The notes below the pieces were generated by a model that was not told where the DNA came from, did no database searches, and saw only the letters and a program-made list of their open reading frames with translations. A stretch of 64,000 nt of DNA, from positions 1 through 64,000 of the forward strand of contig JALSII010000044.1 of NCBI GenBank assembly GCA_026981645.1. The letters are read 5' to 3'. This document shows positions 47,277 to 56,110 of this stretch, one piece after another. The position numbers and the translations under genes were made by a program. Positions within the stretch are counted from its first letter, which is position 1; every line of letters begins with the position of its first letter. The DNA comes from Hyphomicrobiales bacterium. Lineage in GTDB: Bacteria; Pseudomonadota; Alphaproteobacteria; Rhizobiales; Devosiaceae.

Positions 47277-47371
47277 GCCCGTTTTCCTTTTTCATCAAAC
47301 GCCCTTAGCATAGGATAGCGCCGGGCATCTGCCTAGGCGAAGGGCAAGAACGAAAAAAAAGAGACACACTT

Positions 47372-48121
47372 ATGCAAAAAAACCGGATAAACCTTGAAAA
47401 TCAGGTGGCGGTGGTTACCGGTGGGGCCAATGGGCTTGGTTTTGGAATTGCGTCGCGCCTTTCAGAATCGGGGGCAAAGATAGCGCTCTGGGACAGGGAT
47501 GAAGAGGCGCTTGAAAAGGCCCGGGATCAGCTTGCCGGAGCAAGTACCTTCAAGGTTGACGTAACCGATTACACCTCGATCACCAGCGCCCTTGAAGAGG
47601 TTGAAACCGCGCTGGGCCCGGTTTCCATTCTGGTCAATTCCGCCGGCATTGCGGGACCGACCCATTCCCTTGCCGACTATCCGCTTGCCGACTGGAAAAG
47701 CGTAATCGAAGTCAACCTCAACGGCACATTTCTTGTCAACCGGGCACTGGTTCCGGGCATGCAGGCCCGCAATTACGGGCGCATCGTCAACATCGCCTCA
47801 ATCGCGGGCAAGGAGGGGAACGCCAACGCTTCGGCCTATTCCGCTTCCAAGGCCGGGGTAATCGCGCTGACCAAATCGCTGGGCAAGGAGTTGGCCGGAT
47901 TTGATGTTGCCGTAAACACAATCACACCGGCTGTGGCCAACACGCCAATTCTGGAGCAGGTCAGTGAAGAATTTGTGGAGTTCATGCTTTCCAAGATTCC
48001 GCGCGCCCGCTTCCTTGAAATAAACGAGGTCGCCGCGATGGTCGCCTGGCTGGTTTCAGAGGAAAACAGCTTTACAACGGCTGCAGTTTTCGATTTATCC
48101 GGTGGGCGCGCAACCTATTGA
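47372..48121 (+). CDS. SDR dehydrogenase, probable 2-keto-3-deoxy-sugar-acid dehydrogenase
   Basis: 249 aa classical SDR. Seen: NAD-binding TGGANGLGFGIA, NSAGIAG, catalytic Ser in NIASIAGKEGN and YSASK, and the ending FDLSGGRATY. The GKEGN and SGGRATY patterns are those I recall from dehydrogenases of 2-keto-3-deoxy-L-fuconate or rhamnonate. ATG 47372. First of SDR-lldD-TRAP. A role as the initial sugar dehydrogenase cannot be excluded. Confidence 0.78.
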   Translation: MQKNRINLENQVAVVTGGANGLGFGIASRLSESGAKIALWDRDEEALEKARDQLAGASTFKVDVTDYTSITSALEEVETALGPVSILVNSAGIAGPTHSLADYPLADWKSVIEVNLNGTFLVNRALVPGMQARNYGRIVNIASIAGKEGNANASAYSASKAGVIALTKSLGKELAGFDVAVNTITPAVANTPILEQVSEEFVEFMLSKIPRARFLEINEVAAMVAWLVSEENSFTTAAVFDLSGGRATY

Positions 48122-48141
48122 TCTTCTGAAGGGTCCGGCTC

Positions 48142-49296
48142 ATGGGCAAAGTTCAATCGGCTCTCACCATAGCTGACTTAAAAACACTGGCACAAAAACG
48201 CGTGCCCAAACTGTTTTTTGACTATGCGGATTCCGGCTCGCTGACCGAGCAGACCTACCGGGCAAACGAAAGCGATTTTAACAGGGTTCTGCTGCGCCAG
48301 CGCATCGCGCGCCTGCTCTCCAATCGCTCACTCAAGACAACAATGCTTGGCGAAGAAGTTTCCATGCCCGTGGCCATTGCCCCCACCGGGATGACCGGTA
48401 TGCAACATGCTGACGGAGAAATGAAGGGAGCGATCGCGGCTGAAAAGTTCGGGGTGCCTTTTGCCCTTTCAACCATGTCCATCTGCTCCATCGAAGACGT
48501 AAAGAGCGTGACCACCAAGCCGTTCTGGTTCCAGCTCTATGTGATGCGCGACACCGATTTTGTGAAAAACCTTCTCGACCGTGCCAAAGCCGCCGGGTGC
48601 TCGGCGCTGGTGCTGACCATGGATTTGCAGCTTCTGGCCCAGCGCCACAAGGACTTGCGCAATCAACTCTCTGCTCCCCCAAAAATCACCCCCAAACATC
48701 TCTGGATGATGATGAGGCGGCCCATGTGGTGCCTGAACATGGCAACCACCCGCCGGCATACATTCAGGAACATCGTCGGGCACGCCAAAGGTGTAACCGA
48801 TCTGGGTTCGCTCAGTTCGTGGACCAACGAGCAGTTTGATCCTGAGTTGAGTTGGGACGATGTCGCCTGGATCAAGGATTATTGGGGCGGCAAGCTCATT
48901 ATCAAGGGCGTGCTCGACGCTGAAGACGCAAAAATGGCCCTCGACACCGGGGCGGACGCGTTGATCGTCTCCAACCACGGGGGGCGCCAACTTGATGGCA
49001 CCTGCTCCTCCATCCGGGCGCTGCCCGATATCGTGGAAGCGGTTGGCGACAAGACCGAAGTGCATCTGGATGGTGGCATCCGCACCGGCGTTGATATTGC
49101 CCGCGCTCTGGCCCTTGGAGCCAAGGGCACCTGGATTGGGCGCCCGTTTCTTTACGGGCTGGGCGCCGGGGGTGAGGCGGGGGTTAAACGGGTTCTGGAT
49201 ATTCTTTTTGCCGAGCTCGATGTCACCATGGCCCTGTGTGGCGAGCGCAACATAGAAAATATGGGCGCGCACAATGTTTTGTCAGCTGATTGGTAA
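48142..49296 (+). CDS. lldD: FMN-dependent L-lactate dehydrogenase
   Basis: 384 aa alpha-hydroxy-acid oxidase family. Oxidises L-lactate to pyruvate and passes electrons to the respiratory chain. Seen: FDYADSGSL near the start, QLYVMRD, the active-site stretch VSNHGGRQLDGTCSS with the catalytic His, and FMN-phosphate motif DGGIRTGVDIARALALGA. It lies 21 bp after the SDR and shortly before a TRAP transporter, which suits removal of lactate released by the FAH-family hydrolase, or of lactate taken up. Other 2-hydroxyacids are possible. Confidence 0.85.
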   Translation: MGKVQSALTIADLKTLAQKRVPKLFFDYADSGSLTEQTYRANESDFNRVLLRQRIARLLSNRSLKTTMLGEEVSMPVAIAPTGMTGMQHADGEMKGAIAAEKFGVPFALSTMSICSIEDVKSVTTKPFWFQLYVMRDTDFVKNLLDRAKAAGCSALVLTMDLQLLAQRHKDLRNQLSAPPKITPKHLWMMMRRPMWCLNMATTRRHTFRNIVGHAKGVTDLGSLSSWTNEQFDPELSWDDVAWIKDYWGGKLIIKGVLDAEDAKMALDTGADALIVSNHGGRQLDGTCSSIRALPDIVEAVGDKTEVHLDGGIRTGVDIARALALGAKGTWIGRPFLYGLGAGGEAGVKRVLDILFAELDVTMALCGERNIENMGAHNVLSADW

Positions 49297-49393
49297 AATT
49301 TTATAAAGAGGCCTGACACATTTGCTTTTGATCGTGTAAGAGAAAGCCTTAACAAAAAGTTCCAGCCAAGCGGGGCGGGTCGGGGAGAATTCT

Positions 49394-49981
49394 ATGAAAG
49401 TGCTGTTAGCGATCTCGCGTGCCATTGACGCAGTGAGTGCGTTTGTGGGCAAGGTCTCAGCCTGGCTTATTCTGGTGGCGGTGCTGATCAGCGCCGGCAA
49501 TGCGGTTATCCGCAAAGCCTTTGATATCTCCTCCAACGCATGGCTGGAGTTGCAATGGTACCTTTACGGAACCGTGTTCCTGCTGGCTGCCGCCTATACT
49601 TTACAAAAAAACGAGCATGTGCGCATAGATTTTGTCTCCAACATGCTCTCCAAGCGCACGCGCGACTGGGTTGACCTGTTTGGTTACATCTTCTTCCTGC
49701 TGCCTTTCACTATTCTGATGGTCTATCTGTCCTACCCTTGGTTCATGCGGTCGTTTTTCTCCGGCGAATACTCGGCCAACGCCGGGGGGTTGCTGCTCTG
49801 GCCCGCCAAAATCATGGTTGTACTCGGCTTTTCTCTGCTCACTTTGCAAGGGGTATCTGAGATCATCAAACGCTGGGCCGTGATTAAAGGGATCATTGAC
49901 GATCCAAACGAAGAACGGGACGTCCCCCCCATGGTCAAGGAGATGCTTGCGGATGTGGACCTTGGCGGGGAGAAAAAGTAA
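49394..49981 (+). CDS. TRAP transporter small membrane subunit (DctQ)
   Basis: 195 aa, four membrane segments. Seen: the family pattern NAWLELQWYLYGTVFLLAAA followed by YTLQKNEHVRIDF. With DctM and a periplasmic DctP it imports an organic acid using the sodium gradient. Belongs to the mannitol/chloroaromatic (FcbT2-like) subgroup. Its TAA stop overlaps the ATG of dctM. ATG 49394. Confidence 0.88.
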   Translation: MKVLLAISRAIDAVSAFVGKVSAWLILVAVLISAGNAVIRKAFDISSNAWLELQWYLYGTVFLLAAAYTLQKNEHVRIDFVSNMLSKRTRDWVDLFGYIFFLLPFTILMVYLSYPWFMRSFFSGEYSANAGGLLLWPAKIMVVLGFSLLTLQGVSEIIKRWAVIKGIIDDPNEERDVPPMVKEMLADVDLGGEKK

Positions 49982-51816
49982 TGCTGGACCTTATTGCCCA
50001 TAACCTTGCCCCGATCATGTTCGTGACCGTCATGGCCATGCTGCTGATCGGCTTTCCTGTGGCCTTCACACTTGCCGCCGGGGGACTGATATTTTTCTGG
50101 ATTGGCGTCGAGCTATCCGCCTTCGTGCCCACCAGTGATATTTCCCTGTTCTGGACCCTGCTCAGGGCTCACCCCGAACGCATTTACGGCATCATGTATA
50201 ATGACATTTTGCTGGCGGTGCCGTTTTTCACCTTCATGGGCCTCATTCTTGAGCGCTCCGGCATGGCCGAAGATCTGCTCTATACGATCGGGCAATTGTT
50301 TGGTTCCGTACGCGGCGGGCTGGCCTATGCGGTGATTTTTGTCGGTGCGCTTCTGGCGGCCACCACCGGTGTTGTGGCAGCCTCTGTGATTGCCATGGGG
50401 CTTATCTCACTACCCATTATGATACGTTACGGCTATAACCGTTCGTTTGCCACCGGCACCATCGCCGCTTCGGGAACCCTGGCCCAGATCGTGCCGCCCT
50501 CTCTGGTGCTGATCATCATGGCTGACCAGTTGGGCCGTCCGGTCGGTGATATGTATGTGGGCGCGCTTTACCCGGCAGGAATTATCATCCTTTCCTACGC
50601 GGCTTATGTATTTCTGATCACCCTGATCAGGCCAAGCTGGGCTCCGGCCCTGCCCGAAGAAGCCCGTCAGATAAAAGGCGGCGCAGGCTCTCTGGTTGCG
50701 TTGACCCTGCTTGCGGTCGGCCTGCATTTCTTGTTGTTCAACACAGCTTTTGCTGAAATGCGTTATGAAGTGCGTTTCGTATGGTCGGCAACGAGCGCGG
50801 CGCTGTTTGCCTTCATGGTGGCCATCACAAACCGCCTGTTCAAGCTCAAGCTGCTCTCGGAACTGGGTGAGCGCGTGGTCATTGTAATGATGCCGCCGCT
50901 GGCCCTCATATTTCTGGTGTTGGGTACAATTTTCCTTGGCATTGCAACCCCCACAGAGGGCGGCGCCATGGGTGCAACCGGGGCGCTGATCATGGCGCTG
51001 GCCAAGAAACGCCTGACCTGGAAAACCCTCAGTCAGGCGCTGATCTCCACTACCAAACTTGCTTCGTTCGTGATGTTTATCCTCATCGGCGCCCGTATCT
51101 TCGGGCTGACTTTTTTCGGAGTCAACGGCAATATCTGGATCGAGGAACTGCTGCTGCAGCTTCCGGGCGGCGAATTCGGCTTTTTGCTGATGGTCACCAT
51201 CCTGATTTTCATCCTGGGGATGTTCCTTGATTTCTTTGAAATCGCTTTTATCATCGTGCCGCTGCTGGTACCGGTGGCCCTGGCGCTTGATATTGATCTT
51301 ATCTGGTTTGGCATCATCATCGGCATCAATCTGCAAACCTCCTTCCTCACGCCTCCCTTTGGTTTTGCGCTGTTCTATCTGCGTTCAATAGCACCCAAGA
51401 AAGAGTGGAAGGATAATATTACCGGACGCCTGATGCCTGCAGTCAAGACGCTGGAGATATATAAAGGAGCAATCCCTTATATCATCATCCAGTTTGCCGT
51501 CATCATCCTGGTGATCATGAACCCGGGCCTTGTGACCCACTATAAGGGTGACAAGGAGGTGGTTGACCCAAATTCCATTGAAATTGTCGTACCCTCCTTT
51601 GGTGGCGCCCTTGACGACAGCCCGCTTGGTGCGCCCGGTGGGCTGGCGCTGCCTCCTCTTGGCCAGGGCCTGCCCGGAGGCGACAGCAACCAGAATGGGG
51701 GCGCCTTGCAACTGCCGGGCCTCTCGCTTGACGGACCTCCAGATCTGGGAAATGAACCGCCCGTCATCAATCCCGCCCCGCAGGTTGACCTCTCCCAGCC
51801 CCCGGTAATCGAGTAA
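49981..51816 (+). CDS. TRAP transporter large membrane subunit (DctM)
   Basis: 611 aa, about twelve to fourteen membrane segments, FcbT3-like. Seen: VPFFTFMGLILERSGMAEDL, VASVIAMGLISLP, ATPTEGGAMGATGALIM, and PPFGFALFYLR. Residues after about 530 form a soluble Pro/Gly-rich tail (for example GLALPPLGQGLPGG). Forms the channel with DctQ. It converges with dctP across a shared terminator. Confidence 0.9.
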   Translation: MLDLIAHNLAPIMFVTVMAMLLIGFPVAFTLAAGGLIFFWIGVELSAFVPTSDISLFWTLLRAHPERIYGIMYNDILLAVPFFTFMGLILERSGMAEDLLYTIGQLFGSVRGGLAYAVIFVGALLAATTGVVAASVIAMGLISLPIMIRYGYNRSFATGTIAASGTLAQIVPPSLVLIIMADQLGRPVGDMYVGALYPAGIIILSYAAYVFLITLIRPSWAPALPEEARQIKGGAGSLVALTLLAVGLHFLLFNTAFAEMRYEVRFVWSATSAALFAFMVAITNRLFKLKLLSELGERVVIVMMPPLALIFLVLGTIFLGIATPTEGGAMGATGALIMALAKKRLTWKTLSQALISTTKLASFVMFILIGARIFGLTFFGVNGNIWIEELLLQLPGGEFGFLLMVTILIFILGMFLDFFEIAFIIVPLLVPVALALDIDLIWFGIIIGINLQTSFLTPPFGFALFYLRSIAPKKEWKDNITGRLMPAVKTLEIYKGAIPYIIIQFAVIILVIMNPGLVTHYKGDKEVVDPNSIEIVVPSFGGALDDSPLGAPGGLALPPLGQGLPGGDSNQNGGALQLPGLSLDGPPDLGNEPPVINPAPQVDLSQPPVIE

Positions 51817-51836
51817 ACTGGCAGTTGAACAAAGAA

Positions 51837-51870
51837 AACCCCGGCGCTGGAAACAACGCCGGGGTTCTTT
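51837..51870. terminator. Bidirectional terminator between dctM and dctP
   Basis: AACCCCGGCG (51837-51846), 10-nt loop, CGCCGGGGTT (51857-51866): a perfect 10-bp stem flanked by A-rich and T-rich runs that serve both converging genes. Confidence 0.9.
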
Positions 51871-51894
51871 ATGGCTTTGTCAAATTGCTCGGGC

Positions 51895-53001
51895 TTAAAG
51901 TGTGCCGTTGCGCTGCTGGATCATCATGAATGTGTCGAACGTATATTCGCTCAACTGCATCCACAAATAGGCATCCTTCTTGAATGCCAACTGGTGATCA
52001 TAAATTGCCTTGAACGTCGGGTTGGACGCGGAAATTTCGGCATAGGTTTCCTTGGCCGCATCATAAGATGCCTGAAGGATATCCTGGCTGAACGGACGCA
52101 GCACGGCACCATCTGCCACCAGACGCTTGAGAGCGGCCGGGTTCTGGGTGTCGTAGCGAGCCATCATATCAGTGTTGGCATAGGCACATGCATCAATCAG
52201 GGCGCCCTGATAGGCGCTGGGCAGCGCGTTCCACTGGTCCAGATTGGCAAATGTGTGCAGAACCGGGCCACCTTCCCACCAACCGGGATAGTAGTAGTAT
52301 TTGGCAACCTTGTTGAAGCCGAGTTTTTCGTCATCATAGGGGCCAACCCACTCGGTAGCATCGATTGTGCCACGCTCAAGAGACGCATAAATATCGCCAC
52401 CGGCAATCTGCTGGGGGATAACGCCAAGCTTGGCGATGATCCGGCCGCCCATGCCACCGATGCGCATTTTCAGACCTTCAAGGTCGGCAACAGAATTGAT
52501 TTCCTTGCGGTACCAGCCGCCCATCTGTGCGCCCGTATTACCCGAGGGGAAGCCGATCACGCCCTGAGTTGCATAGAACTCATTCATGATCTCGTTGCCG
52601 CCACCCTGATAGAACCAGGCATTTTGCATGCGTGCGTTCAGACCAAAGGGAATGGCGGTGCCCATGGCATAGGCTTCGTCCTGCCCCCAGTAATAATAGG
52701 ATGCAGTATGCGCCATTTCGACAGTGCCGTCAGCAGCGGCATTCTTGGCTTCAAGGCCGCCAACGATTTCGCCGGCTGCAAAAACCTGAATGTTGAATTT
52801 TCCGTCCGTTGCAGCACGAACGTGCTCGGCAACAGTTTCACCCGCACCATAGATTGTATCCAGGGCTTTGGGGAATGACGATGTCATACGCCAGTTGATT
52901 GTGGGCATTTCCTGAGCAACAGCAGGTGCTGCCAGCGTAGACGCACCCACAGCTCCGGCACCGGCAACACCGGCTTTTGTGATAAACTTACGACGATCCA
53001 T
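51895..53001 (-). CDS. TRAP transporter substrate-binding protein (DctP, TakP-like)
   Basis: 368 aa. Seen: a twin-arginine signal peptide (MDRRKFITKAGVAGAGAVGA, then STLAAPAVA), and a DctP domain of the COG4663 group with WRMTSSFPKALDTIYG, SGNTGAQMGGWYRKEI, and ERGTIDATEWVGPYDD. Known relatives bind 2-oxoacids (TakP) or calcium-lactate. Next to lldD, lactate is a fair guess. It is convergent with dctQM rather than in line. Start ATG 53001 behind TGGAGGA. Confidence 0.87.
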   Translation of the reverse strand: MDRRKFITKAGVAGAGAVGASTLAAPAVAQEMPTINWRMTSSFPKALDTIYGAGETVAEHVRAATDGKFNIQVFAAGEIVGGLEAKNAAADGTVEMAHTASYYYWGQDEAYAMGTAIPFGLNARMQNAWFYQGGGNEIMNEFYATQGVIGFPSGNTGAQMGGWYRKEINSVADLEGLKMRIGGMGGRIIAKLGVIPQQIAGGDIYASLERGTIDATEWVGPYDDEKLGFNKVAKYYYYPGWWEGGPVLHTFANLDQWNALPSAYQGALIDACAYANTDMMARYDTQNPAALKRLVADGAVLRPFSQDILQASYDAAKETYAEISASNPTFKAIYDHQLAFKKDAYLWMQLSEYTFDTFMMIQQRNGTL

Positions 53002-53133
53002 ATTTTCCTCCAGATTATGGACTTGGCTGGACATTACGGTTTTCCATACTTTTTATTGCAAGGCACACCTGTCCAAGAACCCGCACCATACACTCGCTTT
53101 CCGCCCTGTCAATTTTGCAGAAATTTGCTTGGT

Positions 53134-53149
53134 AAATGCTTTTGCATTT
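53134..53149. promoter_or_regulatory. Inverted repeat before hbdH
   Basis: AAATGC-TTTT-GCATTT, a 16-bp inverted repeat in the divergent region between dctP and hbdH, about 55 bp before the hbdH start. A possible operator. Confidence 0.4.
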
Positions 53150-53204
53150 TTCTCTGATTTATGTCTGTAATCAGTCCGCGGATTCAGGAGGAAATTTCAG
53201 CGGA

Positions 53205-53984
53205 ATGGCCAGACGGAAAGCAGCTCTTGTTACCGGATCAACCAGCGGAATTGGCCTGGCCATCGCCATGCGTCTGGCGGCTGATGGCTATAATATTATG
53301 CTCAACAGCCTTGAGCCCGAAGAGCAGATCACTGGTGCCATCAGTGCGGTAAAAAAAGTTGCCAAGGGTGGAGTGGCTTATATCCAGGCAGACCTGGCGC
53401 TGGAACAAGGAACCGATCTCGTTATTGACACAATCGCCCACTTCGGGCGCATTGATGTACTGGTCAACAATGCCGGAATACAAAAGGTCTCCCGCATTGA
53501 GGACTTTCTGCAAGAAGACTGGGAGCACGTCCGCGCCATCATACTGGACGGGGCATTCCACACGATCCGGGCGGCGGTACCCGACATGCTTTCGCGCAAA
53601 TGGGGGCGCATAATCAACATCGCCTCCGCCCATGCGCTGGTGGCTTCTCCGTTCAAGTCGGCCTATGTGGCAGCCAAGCATGGTTTGCTCGGTTTGACAA
53701 AAACGGTGGCTCTTGAAGTTGCTGAAAGCTCCATAACCGTTAATGCCATCTGCCCGGGATATGTGTTTACGCCCCTGGTTGAAAAACAAATGAAAGATCA
53801 GGCCCAGGTTCACGCCATGAGCGAGGATCAGGTCAGGCGAAATATCATGCTGGCGCCCCAGCCCACCAAGCAGTTTGTGCAGGTCGAGGAAATTGCTTCC
53901 ATGGCCTCTTATCTGTGCGGCGATATGGCGCGCTCCATCACCGGCACCTCCATCGCCATAGATGGCGGCTGGACGGCGCACTAA
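53205..53984 (+). CDS. 3-hydroxybutyrate dehydrogenase
   Basis: 259 aa SDR. Interconverts D-3-hydroxybutyrate and acetoacetate with NAD(H). Seen: VTGSTSGIGLAIA, NNAGIQKVSRIEDF, NIASAHALVASPFKSAYVAAKHG with Ser-Tyr-Lys, NAICPGYVFTPLVEKQ and the ending IDGGWTAH, all typical of the family. ATG 53205. Divergent from dctP and followed by a PfkB kinase. Another 3-hydroxyacid in the sugar pathway is a weaker alternative. Confidence 0.85.
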   Translation: MARRKAALVTGSTSGIGLAIAMRLAADGYNIMLNSLEPEEQITGAISAVKKVAKGGVAYIQADLALEQGTDLVIDTIAHFGRIDVLVNNAGIQKVSRIEDFLQEDWEHVRAIILDGAFHTIRAAVPDMLSRKWGRIINIASAHALVASPFKSAYVAAKHGLLGLTKTVALEVAESSITVNAICPGYVFTPLVEKQMKDQAQVHAMSEDQVRRNIMLAPQPTKQFVQVEEIASMASYLCGDMARSITGTSIAIDGGWTAH

Positions 53985-54015
53985 CTACAGAAAACTAAAG
54001 AGATTGGTCAGAAAA

Positions 54016-54984
54016 ATGTTTGTTGTTGGTGGCGAAAGCCTGATTGATCTGGTTTCCGAACCACGCAATGGGGATAGCGAAATTCATCTGGTTGCCCATG
54101 CCGGCGGCTCGCCCTTTAACTGCGCCATAGCTCTGGCCCGACTGGAAAACAATACCGGTTTTTTGTGCCCGATCTCAAGAGACGGTTTTGGTGCCTATCT
54201 GTTGGAGCCACTTTCTGACGCTGGTGTAAAACCACTTCTGCCGGAGCGTGTGAGCGAGCCCTCATCCCTTGCCGTTGTAACCCTGAATGCCCGCGGTGAA
54301 GCCGCTTATGAATTCTACCGGGGGGCGGAGCGGGCGCTTGATGAGAGTAAACTGCTGGCAGCGCTACCGGACAAAATTGACCTTTACCAGATCGGCGGAT
54401 TTTGCCCCATTGAAGAGACGGACACAAAAATCTGGCTCAGTGTGGTCAAAGCCGCTGCCGGAAGTGGGGCGCTGATTTCCATGGACCCCAATATCCGACC
54501 CTCACTGATAAAGGATTTTGAAGCCTACCGGCAGCGTCTTTCCCTGTTTCTGGATCTGGCTCATATCATCAAGCTCTCCGTTGAGGACCTTGAAGCACTT
54601 GATGCGACAATGGACATCAACGCCCACGTAATGGCGCTGCTTGCTCGCCCCAATTGCAATCTTGTGGTGGTTACGGATGGTGAAAACGGTTCACAGGCCT
54701 TTACGAAGAACACACGCGCTCAGGCGGGTATCTATGAGCCCCCGGTGTTTGGCGACACTGTAGGGGCCGGTGACAGCCTGATGGCCGGGGTGCTTTCGTT
54801 TCTGGAGCAGGAAGACAAGCTCAATCCGCCCGAATTGCTAAAACTGAACGAACAGGTACTGGCCTGTATGCTGCACTATGGCGCCGTTGTTGCCGGGCTG
54901 AACTGCGCTCAAAAAGGGTGCAAGCCCCCGACACGCGCTGAAGTTGATGCAGTGCTTGCTCAGCTGGGTCAGATGAACAATTAA
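54016..54984 (+). CDS. PfkB-family sugar kinase (fructokinase-like)
   Basis: 322 aa ribokinase fold. Seen: GGESLIDLV near the start, GGSPFNCAIALARL, the catalytic and anion-hole motif GDTVGAGDSLMAG, and a C-terminal end resembling fructokinases (NCAQKGCKPPTRAEV). ATG 54016, 31 bp after hbdH. It could instead phosphorylate 2-keto-3-deoxygluconate, which would fit the KDPG aldolase at 60790; residues alone do not decide. Confidence 0.78.
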   Translation: MFVVGGESLIDLVSEPRNGDSEIHLVAHAGGSPFNCAIALARLENNTGFLCPISRDGFGAYLLEPLSDAGVKPLLPERVSEPSSLAVVTLNARGEAAYEFYRGAERALDESKLLAALPDKIDLYQIGGFCPIEETDTKIWLSVVKAAAGSGALISMDPNIRPSLIKDFEAYRQRLSLFLDLAHIIKLSVEDLEALDATMDINAHVMALLARPNCNLVVVTDGENGSQAFTKNTRAQAGIYEPPVFGDTVGAGDSLMAGVLSFLEQEDKLNPPELLKLNEQVLACMLHYGAVVAGLNCAQKGCKPPTRAEVDAVLAQLGQMNN

Positions 54985-54989
54985 GGTCA

Positions 54990-55018
54990 GGACCATGGGG
55001 TTTCAGGTCCGCTTTTTT
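54990..55018 (+). terminator. Intrinsic terminator after the PfkB gene
   Basis: GGACC (54990-54994), loop, GGTCC (55006-55010), then GC and six Ts. Short stem but strong T-run, 6 bp past the stop codon. Confidence 0.65.
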
Positions 55019-55144
55019 CCAAGTCGATCATTGGCTAGAGGGCATTACCTTCAGTGCGGGCGGGTTTACTTTATATTCTGACTTGTTGATGTTGAGGTCG
55101 AATTTGGCTAAGCGGTCGCACCTGTTCAATCGCGGAGAAAAATA

Positions 55145-56107
55145 ATGGCAAGTATTCTGTCACCTGAAAACTGGTTCACTCTGGTGATGCTCATCCTGCT
55201 TCAGGCTGTGCTCGGATTTGACAACCTGCTTTATATTTCTCTTGAGTCCAAAAAAGTGACGCCTGAAAAACAGGCCTATGTGCGCCGCATGGGGCTGATT
55301 GTGGCGATAGTTTTACGGATTGTGCTGCTGTTTGGCATTTTGCAGGCCATCCAGTGGTTTCAGGATCCGTTTTTCACCATCAATCTTCCCGGCATCATCG
55401 AAGGCGAGTTTAACCTGCATGCCTTTGTTGTTCTGCTGGGTGGCGGTTTTATTCTTTACACCGCCATTCAGGAAATTTTTCACATGATTTCCATCTCTGA
55501 ACACCCTGAAGAGGCGAGCAAGAACAGGCGGTCCGTCCCCATGGCCATCTTCTGGATTGTGGCCATGAACCTGGTGTTCTCCTTTGACAGCATTCTTTCA
55601 GCCATAGCTCTAACCGACGTGTTCTGGGTCATGGCCACCGCTATTGTCATTACCGGCGCCGGCATGATATTGCTTGCCGATCATGTAGCGGAATTTCTTG
55701 ATCAAAACCGCATGTATGAGGTTTTAGGTCTGTTCATTCTGTTGCTGGTTGGTGTGCTTCTGGTCTCGGACGGCGGCCATCTGGCGGGTTTGGTGCTGTT
55801 TGGCAGCGAAGTCCTGCCCATGGCAAAATCCACCTTCTATTTTGTGCTCTTTGTCATGGTCGCGGTCGATCTTGTGCAGGGGCGCTATCAGAAAAAGCTG
55901 ATGCGCCAGCGGGCAAGAATTGAAAAAATGGTGCTGGAGCAGGCAGAAACTGCTCTCGCCTCCGCCACAATGACAGAGTCGGAAACAGCAAAACCGCAAG
56001 AGCCAGAGGAACCGTCAAAACCGGCTGAAACACCTAAGCCGAAGCCCGTATCGCCTGAAAGTGAACCCCTCAGCACCAAGTCCGACCCGGACAGTGATAA
56101 AATCTGA
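55145..56107 (+). CDS. TerC-family integral membrane protein
   Basis: 320 aa, seven to eight membrane segments. Seen: acidic membrane motifs VLGFDNLLYISL and NLVFSFDSILSAIALTD that are hallmarks of TerC/Alx proteins, several of which export manganese or act in metal resistance. After residue 245 comes a charged tail and then a Pro/Glu/Ser/Lys-rich end (about 270-320). ATG 55145 behind GGAGA. No manganese riboswitch was recognised upstream. Confidence 0.82.
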   Translation: MASILSPENWFTLVMLILLQAVLGFDNLLYISLESKKVTPEKQAYVRRMGLIVAIVLRIVLLFGILQAIQWFQDPFFTINLPGIIEGEFNLHAFVVLLGGGFILYTAIQEIFHMISISEHPEEASKNRRSVPMAIFWIVAMNLVFSFDSILSAIALTDVFWVMATAIVITGAGMILLADHVAEFLDQNRMYEVLGLFILLLVGVLLVSDGGHLAGLVLFGSEVLPMAKSTFYFVLFVMVAVDLVQGRYQKKLMRQRARIEKMVLEQAETALASATMTESETAKPQEPEEPSKPAETPKPKPVSPESEPLSTKSDPDSDKI

Positions 56108-56110
56108 GCC

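Noticed and set aside
55000-55144. Manganese (yybP-ykoY) riboswitch before terC
   Set aside because: TerC genes often have one, but the conserved aptamer loops are not visible here.
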